Source: Tetracentron sinense
Lineage: Eukaryota; Streptophyta; Magnoliopsida; Trochodendrales; Trochodendraceae
Assembly: GCA_015143295.1 (NCBI GenBank)
Contig: CM026571.1
Coordinates: forward strand, 33,446,505-33,510,504
Direction: 5' to 3'
DNA length: 64,000 nt
Each line of letters begins with the position of its first letter. Position 1 is the stretch's first letter. Both the position numbers and the translations under genes were made by a program. The notes beneath the pieces were generated by a model. That model searched no databases. It was given only the letters and a program-made list of their open reading frames with translations, and was not told the origin of the DNA. This document shows, piece by piece, positions 52,682-63,989 of the stretch.

Positions 52682-54195
52682 TCTCTTATATGTGGAAATA
52701 CTCTCTTGTAGCTATTGATTTCATGAAACCCTCTCTGCATCAAGATAAAATCTTATGAATAGTGAAGTGAGCTAACTTGTGATGATGCTATGCCTTTAAC
52801 CCATGAATAAAAGGTGTAAATGGTTATATGTTTTATATGTTAGTATCCAAAGATGAAAAGCATGTTAAAAGCCACAAGTTTTGGGAAATACAAGTAGAAA
52901 AACCTTACTTTCAATGTGATTGGAATGATGTAAAGTTATTATATATGGATTATTGTGATGGATGAATTATGTTTAGTATTGGACATATGACCATATGTAA
53001 AGTGTTTCCTTTAATCTCTACCATGTTATATCACAATTGCTACACGGACACATATGTATATGCGTGATCGAGTTTTTTTAAATTATGGGTATCCAAAAGA
53101 AGAAGTACAAGTATATAAGATGTAATACAAGAATAAGAAGAGGAAAAGTATAAGATACAAATGAACCAAATGAAAAGTACAAGAAGCAAAAGTGGTATAC
53201 GAAAAGTACAAGAAGTACAAGATGTATATGAAAACTATAAGAGGCAAAAGAAGTTACAAGAAGTACAAGAAGATGGAATGTATATGGAAAAAGTCGATGG
53301 CAATGCATGATAGCAGGCCACCTGGAAGGGAAATGGATACTGGCTTCGGACTCCGATAATAGCAAGCCGCTCAGAAGGGAGATGGATAATGGTCGTCTAC
53401 TCCGAAGGTAGCCAAAGGTGAGGCTAACATTAGGCCACCCAGCTTACGTGGGTACGGGTACTGGTTGTCCGACTCCGGAGGTAGCAAATGATGAATACCA
53501 AGGTATTTTAAATACCCGTACATGAGATGACAATAAAAGATGAAAACCAAAATATTTTAAATACCTGCATATGCAAGGATAAAAGATGACAAAAGATGAT
53601 AAGAAGACGTTTTTGATAAAAGATGATAAGAAGATGTTTTCCGGTGGTATTTTTCTGAGATAGATGCACATGATATGATTTGGTTTTCCACTCTCTGATT
53701 TCAGGAATGCATGTGAAGTGATTAAACTGTGACATATGTTGTATTGCTGTTTATGATATTACTATCTAGTGGTTTGTATACGCTGAGTATTCCATACTCA
53801 GTCGTACATATTATGTCGGCAGGTCCCTTCGATATCTGTGGCGAGCGCCTTCAGGAGTCGTGGGTTGAGGAGGAGTCCACTCCTGCTGAGCTTCAGGAGC
53901 ATCAGAGGTTGCTCGAGAGGTGGCCTCATGTTTAAGCAAGAGAGAGAGAGACTTGTACATAAATTTTGTTGAGCGAGTATGTTTGCTCTTTGTTTTAGGT
54001 TATATATAAATGGAGATATATTATGTATAGATATTTTGTAGTACCCTTCTGCTACCATACATAGATTTGTATTATGCTTCTGCTATCACATGTCTTATAC
54101 GTTGTACATGATTTACATGTTGTATAGGATGGTTTGGTAATGAGTTCACGTCGCCAAAGTATCCTACCTCTTAGGGAGTATTTTGGATCATGACA
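52682..54195 (+). mobile_element. LTR E, right part
   Basis: Continues LTR E after element D. It has a region with AAGAAGTACAAG repeats (53095-53290) and two to three copies of a GGAAATGGATACTGG...ACTCCGA unit (53284-53490). The hairpin CTGAGTATTCCATACTCAG is at 53783, then the mini-ORF, and the LTR end is TCATGACA at 54195. The polarity is opposite to D. Confidence 0.82.
53813..53935 (+). CDS. Conserved acidic mini-ORF in LTR E (40 residues)
   Basis: MSAGPFDICGERLQESWVEE then EESTPAEL and a Glu/Leu/Arg-rich end, RWPHV. It has no spacer between MSAG and PFDIC, whereas D has six residues; such length differences are multiples of three. The frame also remains open upstream to 53729. Confidence 0.5.
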   Translation: MSAGPFDICGERLQESWVEEESTPAELQEHQRLLERWPHV

Positions 54196-54200
54196 GTTTT

Positions 54201-54212
54201 TGGTATCAGCGC
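54201..54212 (+). promoter_or_regulatory. Primer binding site of element E
   Basis: TGGTATCAGCGC, 5 bp after the LTR; one change from the initiator tRNA-Met site. It proves the LTR is the 5' LTR of a plus-strand element and not a solo LTR. Confidence 0.85.
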
Positions 54213-54408
54213 TTAGGCTCTAGATTCCCTCGGACTGGGGTTGTTGTTTCAGGGTAGATATGTCTCCTTCGAGTTAGAGCATGTTCAAGTCTAAGAATTA
54301 GAATGGTATGGGTAGAAGTGGTCCTTTAAGTTGAACCTTGAACTCAGATGAACTTGAATTTTGGGATGATACAACGACACAATAGGTACCAAGTAAGGGT
54401 ATTAGATC
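54213..54408 (+). other. Internal leader of element E
   Basis: Non-coding leader cut by the Tat-lineage insertion. The rest of E lies beyond the window. Confidence 0.6.
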
Positions 54409-56394
54409 TGTGAGCATGCGATTTCACTCCCTATAAGAATCTCATTGGATTGTTTAAGAGTCGCCACTTATTCATTCAGAAGGGATAAGTCCCCCGGGAA
54501 ATGTTGGATAAGGACTTGGTCTAGATCAAAGATCGAGGTAAGAGGTTCGGTTAAGTTCGGGGAAGAGGTTAGGCACCTTGATACTTCCACACATGGTGGT
54601 TCCCTACTTACTAGGTTTAAGCCAAATTAAATGTCAAGATTAATCGAATGCCTAAGTATTTAAGTTAATACTAACCGGAAGAAAGTAAAAGCAAACTATG
54701 GTCGAACCTAGGTCTGGAATTTTACAAAGAGCCAGAGAGGAGTAAGGGCTTCCCAATAGACCTACAGTGGGCCCCAGGAGTTGAGGTATGTGGGCCCTAC
54801 GAAGGCCCAAAGCTACTATAAAAAAGGCTCATAATGTCGGTAATAGGATTACCGATAGTATGCTGGTTTAGGTTTGCAGACCCACTAACCATGGTTAGGG
54901 GTCGAGTTAGGGTCTGGCTTTTGGCAGGGAGTTAGCTAAGGGTCTAAAGTGACAAATCTTGGCCTTGGAACTGACCAGGGCTCAGCCTAACTAGGGTTAA
55001 AGCTCGAGTTACAGGGGTTGTGCATAGTGTCGGTAATGTAACTACCGACCACTAGCAGTTTTGCTAAAAACGCCATTTCCTCTTTTTGGGCTTGAACCAG
55101 TAGACATCTAGGGGTTCCGTCATGGACTGAGGGACCCCTAGACCTCTTAGGGAGTAACCATGCATGAAAAAAAGGGTCTTGTACCTGAGTACAGCTAAGG
55201 GAAGTCCCCAATGCCTATGGTTAAGGTAAGGGGACTCCCTATCTTTGGTGGAAGCTACAGTCAGAGAAGATGATAAATGGGACCCCTGGAGTAGGACCAG
55301 GGGTCCTTTACATTGGTAAATAGAGAAATCAAGAAGGGGAGGGCCTGTTACCCTTATACAGCACTGCTCACTGCGGTGGCTGCTACCGGTGTTGGGTGGA
55401 GGTGCACGGTGGCCCCTGGCAGGTTATGGAGGACTGGTAGGGACAAAGGATGAAGGTCTAAGCAAGGATTGAGCTCAGGTAAGGCTGAGTTGGGCTGGAC
55501 ACAGTTGGGCAGAGGTTTGATCCTTCAAAATCGGATCTAGAAGAAGGAGGGGTGGTGGAGCTTATATAGAGGAGTGGAGGATAGGCTAGGGGCATTTGAG
55601 TAATCCCTACAAGCGTGGGGAACCGGCAGTGAAGGACCCAGGTGGCCAATAGGGTCCTGTAACACGCAATTATAGAGAACACAGAGTGGCGGAAATCAAA
55701 TTACTGCCACACCCAAACAGAGGCAAAAGGAGGGTGTTGGTAATTCGATTATCGACACTCTGAGGTTGTTGCTATTACAGGCAACACCCTTACTCACTTG
55801 GGCCAAAAGCAAGTAAGGCACCTATTTGGGGGTCTTTCCTGCCTGTTTTCGAACTCATGAGGGGTGTGGGTCCCACCCTAGTGGGCCCCTAAGGTTGGTG
55901 GACCCTTGCTTGGGCCTACAAAGGTCTAGGCTATTGGTTTTAAGGCTTTAGACTAGGTAAGTGGGCCTTGAGCCCGAGGGACTTGTTATAGGGTTTTACT
56001 AGGTTCTAAGCTAGAGTTAGGTCTAGGGTTTGATCTAGGGCACACCTAGGATTAGTCTTAGGGTTTAGCTAGGGTCAGCCTAGGGTTTGGACTAGGGCTA
56101 GGGTTTTGGGAGTTTGGCTTTGCTAAATGGGCTTTGAGCTCGAGGGGTTTGTACCTAGGCTTGCCTAGGGTTTAAGCTAGGGCTAGGTCTAGGGCTTACC
56201 TAGGGTTTAGCCAGGGTCACATTAGGGTTTAGCCTAGGGTTTAGGGTTTTCCTAATGGTAACGGGCTTTTAGCCCAAGGGTTTTGGTTCTAGGGTTTTAG
56301 GGTCTTAGGACCTACCTAGGATTTTTTTAGGGTTCTACAGAGGACTTCACTAGGGGACAAGGTTTTGACAGGGTGTAAAAATTGGGTGCTTACA
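54409..56394 (-). repeat. 3' LTR of a Tat-lineage Ty3/gypsy element
   Basis: Minus strand begins TGTAAGCACCCAATTTTTAC at 56394 and probably ends GCATGCTCACA at 54409. The end region has GAATAAGTGGCGACTCTTAA, a text common near the LTR end of Tat-lineage elements. Part of it (55950-56340) is an irregular CTAGGGTTTAGCCTAGGG repeat. The element's other LTR is outside the window, so the target duplication cannot be checked. Confidence 0.82.
55950..56340. repeat. CTAGGGTTTAG-rich repeat within the Tat LTR
   Basis: Irregular units of CTAGGGTTTAGCCTAGGG and AGGGTTTAGGG. Similar to but distinct from the plant telomere repeat; no perfect CCCTAAA tandem is present. Confidence 0.8.
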
Positions 56395-56395
56395 G

Positions 56396-56411
56396 CTGCC
56401 CCTCTTTTCCG
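56396..56411 (-). promoter_or_regulatory. Polypurine tract of the Tat-lineage element
   Basis: GGAAAAGAGGGGCAG on the minus strand next to the LTR. Confidence 0.85.
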
Positions 56412-59185
56412 GAGAGTGCTAGGATGGGAATTGAATGACAAAGACTGGAATCATCCTATTTTTACACTGAAATAGATGAGATGGATGATGAGATGTATGC
56501 ATGTTATGCCCATGCTGATTACGGTGAAGTGATGAAGACTACTACTAGGGGATGATGAGTAGCTGGGGAAGAGAGGTAGATGCAGAGATGGCATGGCCCG
56601 AAGGCGCTGGCCGAAAGCGAGTCACTCGGAAGCGGTGAGGGGATTGATCGTAACGGTGTTTCCTGGAGGATATTAACCGAATCGGTCGGAGGACACACAG
56701 GGTATCAGAAACACACGGAGTGTTAGGAACACATAGGGTGTTGGACATGTGAGGTGTCGGCATATTGACTCGGCGTTAATGGAGACCTGGGATGTCAAAG
56801 ACACACGGGGTGTCAAAAAAGAGGAGATGCAGCGAGTGTTGGCAGGTTGACAAGATGTGTTTTATCAAAGGAGACTCGGATGTCGAGATCACACGGGGGT
56901 GTCTTTAAGGGTACATGCGGTGAGTGTCGGCGTGTCGACAAGACATGTTTTTGTCGATAGAGACTCAGAGGTTGGTGGACAAGCATGGTGTCGGCATATT
57001 GACTCGGCGTCAATGGAGACCTGAGATGTCGAGAATGTATGGGCACGTCTCTGAGGGGACATGCGGTGAGTGTCAACAGGTTGACTCGGTGTCAATAGAG
57101 ACTCTATGATGTCAAACACACACAGGGGTGTCGAGGGGTGTACACTATCAACGTACAAGATGTTTCAAAGTTTTAAGGCAAATGATGTCGGATTGACTTT
57201 GGTATGGCCGAGAGGCGCTGAAGTTTGATCATGTTGATGATGCTGGGATGTTGGTCATGCAGGGTATGACATTATGCAAGTGGTGTTATGCAAGAGATAA
57301 AGGCGAGGGTGCTTCCCCATGACTCTATTGACTACTGCTTGTTGGGGAGGCGCGGAAGCTGCTTCTTCGGCTTGTTCGTCGGGGCTGCTCGGTGCAGGTT
57401 GGTTCAAATGGATTTTTGAGACCAAAAGTTTACTTTTGAGAACCTTTTTTTCAGAAAAAGTGTAGAAGACTTTTGTAAAAGATTTTTGATTTTGACAAAA
57501 GTATGCTTTGTTAGCTTTCAGATTTTACTAGTAAATTACCTTAGTTCAGGGCTTAAGGGGGTTGTAGGTTCCCTTTTAAAGTATGACTCAGAGTACAATA
57601 CTGTTGGGAATAGACGAGCTTGTCTAAATGCTGTTGCAAGCTCATACCAGGGAAAACCTTTCTGCCAGGCTTCGGAAGCTGGTTAAACTCTTGCTGGGGC
57701 AGAGTAATGTTGAGAGTTGTCGGAGGCTTCTGTCGAGGGATCCGTTGGGGATTTGAAGACTGTCATGGCCTGTTGCCGAGGGATCTGGTGGGGAGTAGGC
57801 CTCTGTTGTAGACTACTGGCTGGGGAACTTGGGATTTCCAGTCTGTTGGGGATTTCCTGATATTTTTCTGTATGCTAGAGACATGTCCTGGAGTAACTCA
57901 TCTGCTGAGGGTATTCCCTATTGGAATCTCTGCTGGGGACATGCCCTGGAGTAACACATCGCTAGGCGTTTTCCCTGTTGGAATCTCTGCTGAGGATGCT
58001 GACCTGTCGAGAGATGCTAACTGCTGAGGGTAACTGAGGAGTTTGATGAGCCTGATCGCTGTCGGATTGTGTTGCTAAACAGGTTTTCAGCTTTTTCGCC
58101 ATTTTTTACCCTTGGAATGACCAAATCATGGGGTTCGCATAATTTTTGCGCAATGAGGCTGTTGCCGGTTTTCCTCATGCCTATGAAACTGTTTGATTTT
58201 TATCCATTTTTTACCCCTAGCCGTAAGACTAGGTCCGGGTGTCGCGTAATTTCTGTGCAATGAGGCTGTTGCCGATTTTCACTCATGCCCATGACTTGTT
58301 GGGGAAATAAGTATGCTCCCTTCATCGCCCTGATAAACACTTGGGGTTGATACTCTACTAAGGGATGTATAGCTGATATTGTGCTTTGCACTCGCAGTTT
58401 CTAGGGGATCTAGGAGGACTTAGAGTGGGACGAAATGTAGGCTGGGGGACCAAAGTTTGGGACACCCTGGAGTTGTTTCCTTTGCCGCAATTGACTTGTA
58501 TGATGATTTTCTACTGGAGATTTGCACTTTTGATGCTTCCAGTAAATAGAGAGATTTTTTTTTTTGCGTTCCACCGGGGACCGTCCTCTCTGGTAAGGGT
58601 TGACTCTTTGGGGATTTTTCTCCATATGGGGAGAGTTTGGATTTGTTTCCACTAGGGAGAGCTGTTTTGGGAGAAGTGGATTCTGTTAGAGATAAAGCCC
58701 AAAGAGATTGTTTTCGCTCGGGGAGTCCCTGACTTGGAGAATGTTTCGACTTCTATTTTGGGTCTTCCTTTGATGGAATATTTTGTACACTTGGCGTCGA
58801 CTTCGCCGGGGAAGTTAGGAGAGTTTGTCTCTGCTTGGGGAGTGACTCTGTGGTGGAGAGTTAATGACTTCTTTCCAGGAAAGAAGGACTCTGCTTGGGG
58901 AGAGTTGGGGAATGATTACCCATTTTGTGACCGCACCTGATTTGTCAGGTTGCCTACGTACCCTTTGCAGGATCAGGTCATGATGTAGTTCAGGCAAATG
59001 CCACGGATGGCGAGGGAGGGTGTCCCTGAAAAGTTTGTTTGAAAGAAAAACTGTCAGGCTCAAGGGGCTAACTAGCGGTTTTCATTGATTGTAAATAGGT
59101 TACATTGAAAAGGGATAGGAATTATGCCAAGGATGGCCTCCTGTCATTTCCCGAAGATTCTACGAGTGCAAAGCGCCTATTAGAT
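56412..59185 (-). other. 3' untranslated region of the Tat-lineage element, with tandem repeats
   Basis: No domain. 56680-57150 holds repeated GTGTCGGCATATTGACTCGG and GATGTCRAAGACACACGGGG units. 58087-58290 has a unit of about 110 bp twice (GCAATGAGGCTGTTGCCG, CCATTTTTTACCC). 57690-58010 has TGCTGGGGACATGCCCTGGA repeats. Repeat-rich 3' regions are known for this lineage. Confidence 0.75.
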
Positions 59186-59215
59186 CTAGACCCTAAGCGT
59201 AGTATCATTTAACTT

Positions 59216-60290
59216 TGTCCATGTTGACGGGCTCGGGGAGGTCTTCGTCATCCATATATCCGAGACGAAGGGCGCCGCCTGAGAATTTGTCTCGGATGAT
59301 GTATGGGCATTCTTAATTTGGAGTGAACTTGCCCCTGGGATCAGGGCGGTTTGGCAACACTTTCCAGAGAACCAGGTCACTGACTTCGATACTGCGAGGC
59401 TTGACTCCCTTGTTGAACGCCCCAACCACACGCCTCTGATAGGCCTGTGAATGATTGATGGCTTTTAGTTGCCGCTCTTCAATCAGATTCAACTGCTTAA
59501 ACCGGATCTGTACCCATTCTGTTTCTGAGACTTCTGCTTCCATTATCACCCGGAGTGATGGAATCTCTACTTCGATAGGGAGGACTGCTTCCATACCTTA
59601 GGCCAGAGAGAAAGGCGTTGCTTCTGTTGAAGTTCTAATGGACGTTCTTTAGGCCATGAGTGCGTATGAAAGCATCTCATGCCAAGCAGAGTGTTGGTTG
59701 TCATCTTCTTAATGATCTTTTTCAGGTTTTTTTTGAACGCTTCCACTGCACCGTTAATCTGAGGCCTGTATGGAGTGGAATTGTGATGTTGTATCTTGAA
59801 TTTCTAGTAGAGGTCAGTCATCCCCTTGTTACAAAAGTTAAGAGTGTTGTCTGTCACAATCTCAAATGGAACGTCGTATCAACAGATGATGTCTCTTTTT
59901 AGAAAGCGCTGAACCACGGAGGCTATCACATTGGCATAAGAGGCTGCCTCGACCCATTTTGTGAAGTAATCGATTATAACCAGGATGAATCGATGGCCGT
60001 TCGATGCTTTCATAGCTATGGGTCCGATGACATCGATGCCCTAGGTAGAGAATGGCCAAGGAGCAGTTAGATTTTACAGCCTTGTCGACCCTGTCGGCGT
60101 AGATTTGGCACTGGTGGCACTTCTGTATATGCCTGCAGCAATCAGCTTCCATGGTAGACCAGTAGTAGCCTAGCCTGAGAATTTTCTTGGAGAGCATTAA
60201 CCCGTTCATGTGTGGGCCACAGGTTCCCCTGTGAACCTCTTTGGCTACCTGTGCTGCTTCACTGGTGTTTAGGCATCTGAGCTAAATCAT
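59216..60290 (-). pseudogene. Integrase of the Tat-lineage element
   Basis: Integrase inserts the DNA copy. The minus strand has GTCGPHMNG and the zinc-binding end CHQCQ (about 60105). The core shows GIDVIGPIAMKASNGH (first Asp), FTKWVEAASYA, IVTDNTLNF (second Asp, about 59845) and YRPQINGAVEA (Glu). The C-terminal part has AVLPIEVEIPSLRV, YQRRVVGAFNKGVKPR, DLVLWKVLP and DPRGKF. Stops precede YDVPF and follow TDLY, and there are frame changes near 59620. The catalytic triad is visible. Confidence 0.9.
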
Positions 60291-60479
60291 GTTCAGTGAC
60301 CACCTGTACAAGACTCCCCCTAAAAGGACAAAATGAATAGCCAGTCTCCGGATTGCTCGGCGATCTGTTTTGGTAGCATCGAGAGGGAATGTCCCGTCCT
60401 CGAGGTACTGCTTGATGTCTGTATACCAAGGCTTGTTGTCTATGACTGCGTCTAGCTCTAGACAGTAGGCAAGCTAATC

Positions 60480-60970
60480 CTATTGCTCAATTTTAATCGG
60501 CCAGAATAGGATGCCCCTAGGGATCTGAACCATGGAAGCAAGAGTGGCCAGTGCATCGGCGAATCTGTTATGGTTCCTAGATCTATGGCTGAAGGTGAGT
60601 CTCCTGAATTGAGTGATCAGCATGTTGAGGTAGGCTAAGTACGGAACCAGCCTGGCTTCTCGGATGGTCCAAGATTTGTTTGCCTGACAGATTACCAAAG
60701 ATGAGTCACTGTAGACATCTATCTCCTCGATCTCGATGCCCAGGGCTTCCTTAAGAATGGCTATGCATGCCTCATACTCTGCTTCATTGTTGAAGCATCT
60801 GAACTATAGCTTGACCGAGATAGGAAGGTGTGCTCCCTTAAGTGAGATCAAGACTGCTTCTGCTCCATGCCCATGACTGTTGGCAGCTCCATCAAAGTAC
60901 AACTCCCAGTCGGAGTACTCTTTCTCTTCTGCTTCTACGTATTGGATGGCTTCGTCTAGAAACAGATCAT
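60480..60970 (-). pseudogene. Second RNase H (archaeal-like, aRH) of the Tat-lineage element
   Basis: WELYFDGAANSHGHGAEAVL (Asp) is at about 60905. After a stop at 60809-60811 the sequence continues NNEAEYEACIAIL (Glu), VYSDSSLVICQ (Asp), and ends HNRFADALATLASM (Asp). A second RNase H between the RT-linked RNase H and integrase is a mark of the Tat lineage. Confidence 0.87.
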
Positions 60971-61470
60971 GTACAGACACGTAGTCTTGGGTCGGACTGT
61001 GGGTGGGGTAATCTGCTATCGCCTGCCCTTTGATTGATTTCTGTGTCATGTACGTGATGTCAAATTCAGACAACATCATAAGCCATCGGGCAGTCCTTTC
61101 GACGGTGGTTGGCTTTTTCAGTAGATACTTCAGTTGGTCCAATCGGGAGATCAGGATTACCGGATAGGAAAACAGATAATGCCGAATATGCTGAGTTGAT
61201 CAGGCCAGTGCTAGACATGTCTTTTCAAGAGGGCTGTACCGCTCTTCACACTTAAGCAGACGCTTACTGATGTAGTAGATGGCTTGCTCTGCTCTGCCCA
61301 TCTCGTCATGCAGTGTCAGGACACACCCCATGGAGGTTTCTTCCACAGAGATGTAGAGTAGCAAGGGCCGTTCTGGCATAGGAGGCACTAATACTGGCGG
61401 GTTGAGAAGATACTGCTTTAATCTGTCAAAGGCTTCGTAGTATTCTGCTGTCCAGACTGTCGGTGTGTTC
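60971..61470 (-). pseudogene. RT-linked RNase H of the Tat-lineage element
   Basis: LLLYISVEETSMGCVL (about 61340) followed by IYYISKRLLKCEERYSPLEK, then a stop, HIRHYLFSYPV, and YLLKKPTTVERTARW, MLSEFDITYM. Normal order after RT. Stop at 61199-61201 and a frame change near 61450. Confidence 0.85.
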
Positions 61471-62400
61471 TTCCAGAGAAGCTTGAAGGCTCACAGATCG
61501 GAGTTAGCTGAGAGATGAACCAACTGATGTACTTAATTATGCCCAGGAAACCACGGATCTCCTTTTCAGTCTGGGGGGCTGGCATTTCAATGATAGCTTT
61601 GGCTTTAGCTGGATCAATCTCAATGTCTCTCTTGCTGACTATGAAGCCAAGGAGCTTTCCTGATGAGGCTCCAAATACACATTTGACCGGATTCAGCCTC
61701 AGGCCGAACTCTCTGACTCTGTCGTAGAGTCTTTTTAGATCTTTCAGGTGTTGCCAGACAGTTGGAGATTTGACGATCATGTCATCCACATAAATTTCTG
61801 CTATCTTGTGGATCATGTCATGGAACAGTGCCGTCATGGCCCTCTGGTAGGTTGCCCCTGCGTTCTTGAGTCCGAAGGGCATCACCTTGTAGCAGAACGT
61901 GTCCCAAGGTGTAATGAATGAGGTTTCCTCTATGTCTTCCTCTGCCATCCTAATCTGGTTGTATCTAAAGAAACCATCCATGAATGAGAAAGTCTCGTGC
62001 CCTGTAGTATTGTCGACTAGGATGTCGATATGCGGGAGAGGGAAGTTGTCATTGGGACTGGCCTTGTTCAGGTTTCAGTAGTCGATGCACATCCGGACTT
62101 TACCGTCCTTCTTTTGTACTAGGATAATGTTGGCCAACCACTTAGAATAGTTTGCTATTGTCAAGAAGCCTGCACTGATCTACTTTTCAACTTATTCCTT
62201 GACCTTCTGTGACCATTCGGGCCTCATCCATCTCAACTTCTGCTTAACTGGTCTAACGTTAGGATTTAGGGACAGTCTGTGTACCACCAACGCTGGGTCC
62301 AGGCCAGGCATGTCTGCATAAGACCAGGCAAAGACGTCACTGTAACTCTTTAGGAAGCTGATCATGTCCGCTCTTTGCTGCGGGCTCATGGTTGTGCCAA
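61418..62400 (-). pseudogene. Reverse transcriptase of the Tat-lineage element
   Basis: The minus strand starts with FAWSYADMPGLDPALVVHRL and RPVKQKLRW. After stops near 62190-62160 it reads WLANIILVQKKDGKVRMCID, and after another stop FMDGFFRYNQIRMAEED, FCYKVMPFGLKNAGATYQRA and the catalytic YVDD at 61781-61792. Then KCVFGASSGKLLGFIVS and GFLGIIKYISWFI. Motif order is complete; at least three stops make it inactive. Confidence 0.92.
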
Positions 62401-63464
62401 TTTTGACTAGCTGAGGGTTGTCTTTAGAACCGAGGTTGAAGGTCTCAGTGTCTTCGATGTTTGACTGTATAAGCCCTTTGCTGTGTTCTAGGAGGTCTAG
62501 TATCTTCAGAAGCGGTTCCTCATCCTGCTCTGCTTCCTGCTTTGAGTCATACTCAACTTCTAAAAGCTCAAGGAGGGTTTAGGGGTAGCCTTGTCAGAGG
62601 CGATTTCCTGGAAAATCATCAAGCTTATTTTATCATGCTTATATTTTTATGTTTATGTTGGCTTTAGGGCACTAGGCCTTCTAGGGAAAGATTCCGCGTG
62701 ATTTTGTCATCAGCCGATGCAAATGTTTTTTGGAAAACATGTTTTTGAGTCAAAATTCTAGATTTTATTGATAATAGGTGGACTTCTTACAAAATGACTC
62801 GACAAAAAGAGGCCTACAGATGGATGACAATTTTGGATTTTGCAATGGGAGCAAAAGAGAGATAGATTAAGAGAAGAAAGAGGATGATGCTGGATCACTG
62901 CTGATTGAAGCAACCTTCCTTGCACTGTGCTGACCCCGGCCCTGAGCAGCTCGACGGTAAGAGCATCGGTCCACCAACGGATCAGTGGTCGGCGGTTGGA
63001 AGATGCTTCTGTACTGTTGGAGATGGTATAAACCTGTTCTCCCACTAAGTATTCTGGTTCTGTTTCTGCATCTCTGATAGCCAGCTCTTCAAACATTTGG
63101 GTGACGCTGAAGACTTCCGATTTGGGAATCCCTGAAGATTTGGTGCCGGGTTGAGGGTAAGGAATGTTAATAATGGGTGCAGGGAAAGTTTATGGATAGG
63201 TTTCAAAGATTCCTATGGGGAAAGTGACAGATATATGGGGTCGGGGTTCCGGATTTGCCAACTATTTGCTCTTTTGGGTTAGCTTGGAGAGATAGTCCTC
63301 GTACTTGGGCTTGTATCTCAGTCCAAAAGGTGAAGTGTAGCGAGGAGGCACGTATCTCCTTTTCATGCCTTGCTTCCTGGCCCCGAGGCCTTGCCCTGGC
63401 TGGTACTTCATTTTGGCCATTATTCGGACAAACAGCGGTACTGTTTTTTGTTGTGCTCTTCCAC
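62401..63464 (-). other. Linker between protease and RT of the Tat-lineage element
   Basis: No conserved domain; a minus-strand frame at 62758-63096 is not similar to known proteins. Linkers of this kind are usually poorly conserved. Confidence 0.5.
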
Positions 63465-63989
63465 CTAGAAGATAGAGCTGACCTGCTTAAACTGAAAGGA
63501 CATAAATGTTGAACCCTGTCCTAGCTCTTGGATGTCCCCGAAGGAACTTACCAATTCCTCAGACGGCACGATGACTAGGTGGTCATCCTGTATGAATTTG
63601 ATCCTCTGATGCAAAGAAGAGGGAATGGCTTCGGCCGTGTGGATCCATGACCTCTCCAGGAGCAAGGTGAACGAGGTTGGCACATTCACAACCTGGAAGT
63701 TCGTTGTAAACTGCGCTGGTCCGACCCCGATGGTCAAGTCTATGTCACCCAGATTCTGCCTAGTGGTATTGTTGAACGCCCTAATGGTCATGGGCCTCTT
63801 CTTCACTTGGCTGAGATCCAAGCCCAGGCTTTGCAAAGTAGACAAAGTGCAGACATTCAGGCTAGAGCCGTTATCAATGAGCACTGAGGAAAGAGTTTTG
63901 TTCATACATTGACCTGTAATGTAGAGGGCCCGGGTGTGGTCCATGTCTCCGTTAGGTATCTCTTCTTCCGTGAAGGAGATGATTCTCAA
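63465..63989 (-). pseudogene. Aspartic protease region of the Tat-lineage element
   Basis: Retropepsin processes the polyprotein. The frame has ISFTEEEIPNGDMDHTRALY and the active-site segment VLIDNGSSLNVC (Asp-Asn-Gly-Ser instead of the usual Asp-Ser/Thr-Gly), TIRAFNNTTR, and SFTLLLERSWIH, where the family normally has LLGRPWIH. The DNGSS variant is known in this lineage. It is open to the right edge; gag lies beyond the window. Confidence 0.88.

Noticed and set aside
55950..56340. Interstitial telomere repeat
   Set aside because: Units are CTAGGGTTTAG-like and irregular; the plant telomere heptamer is not in tandem, and the stretch lies inside an LTR.
56813..57158. Minus-strand frames in the Tat 3' region
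   Set aside because: Generated by the short repeats in the 3' untranslated region; no domain and inconsistent between units.
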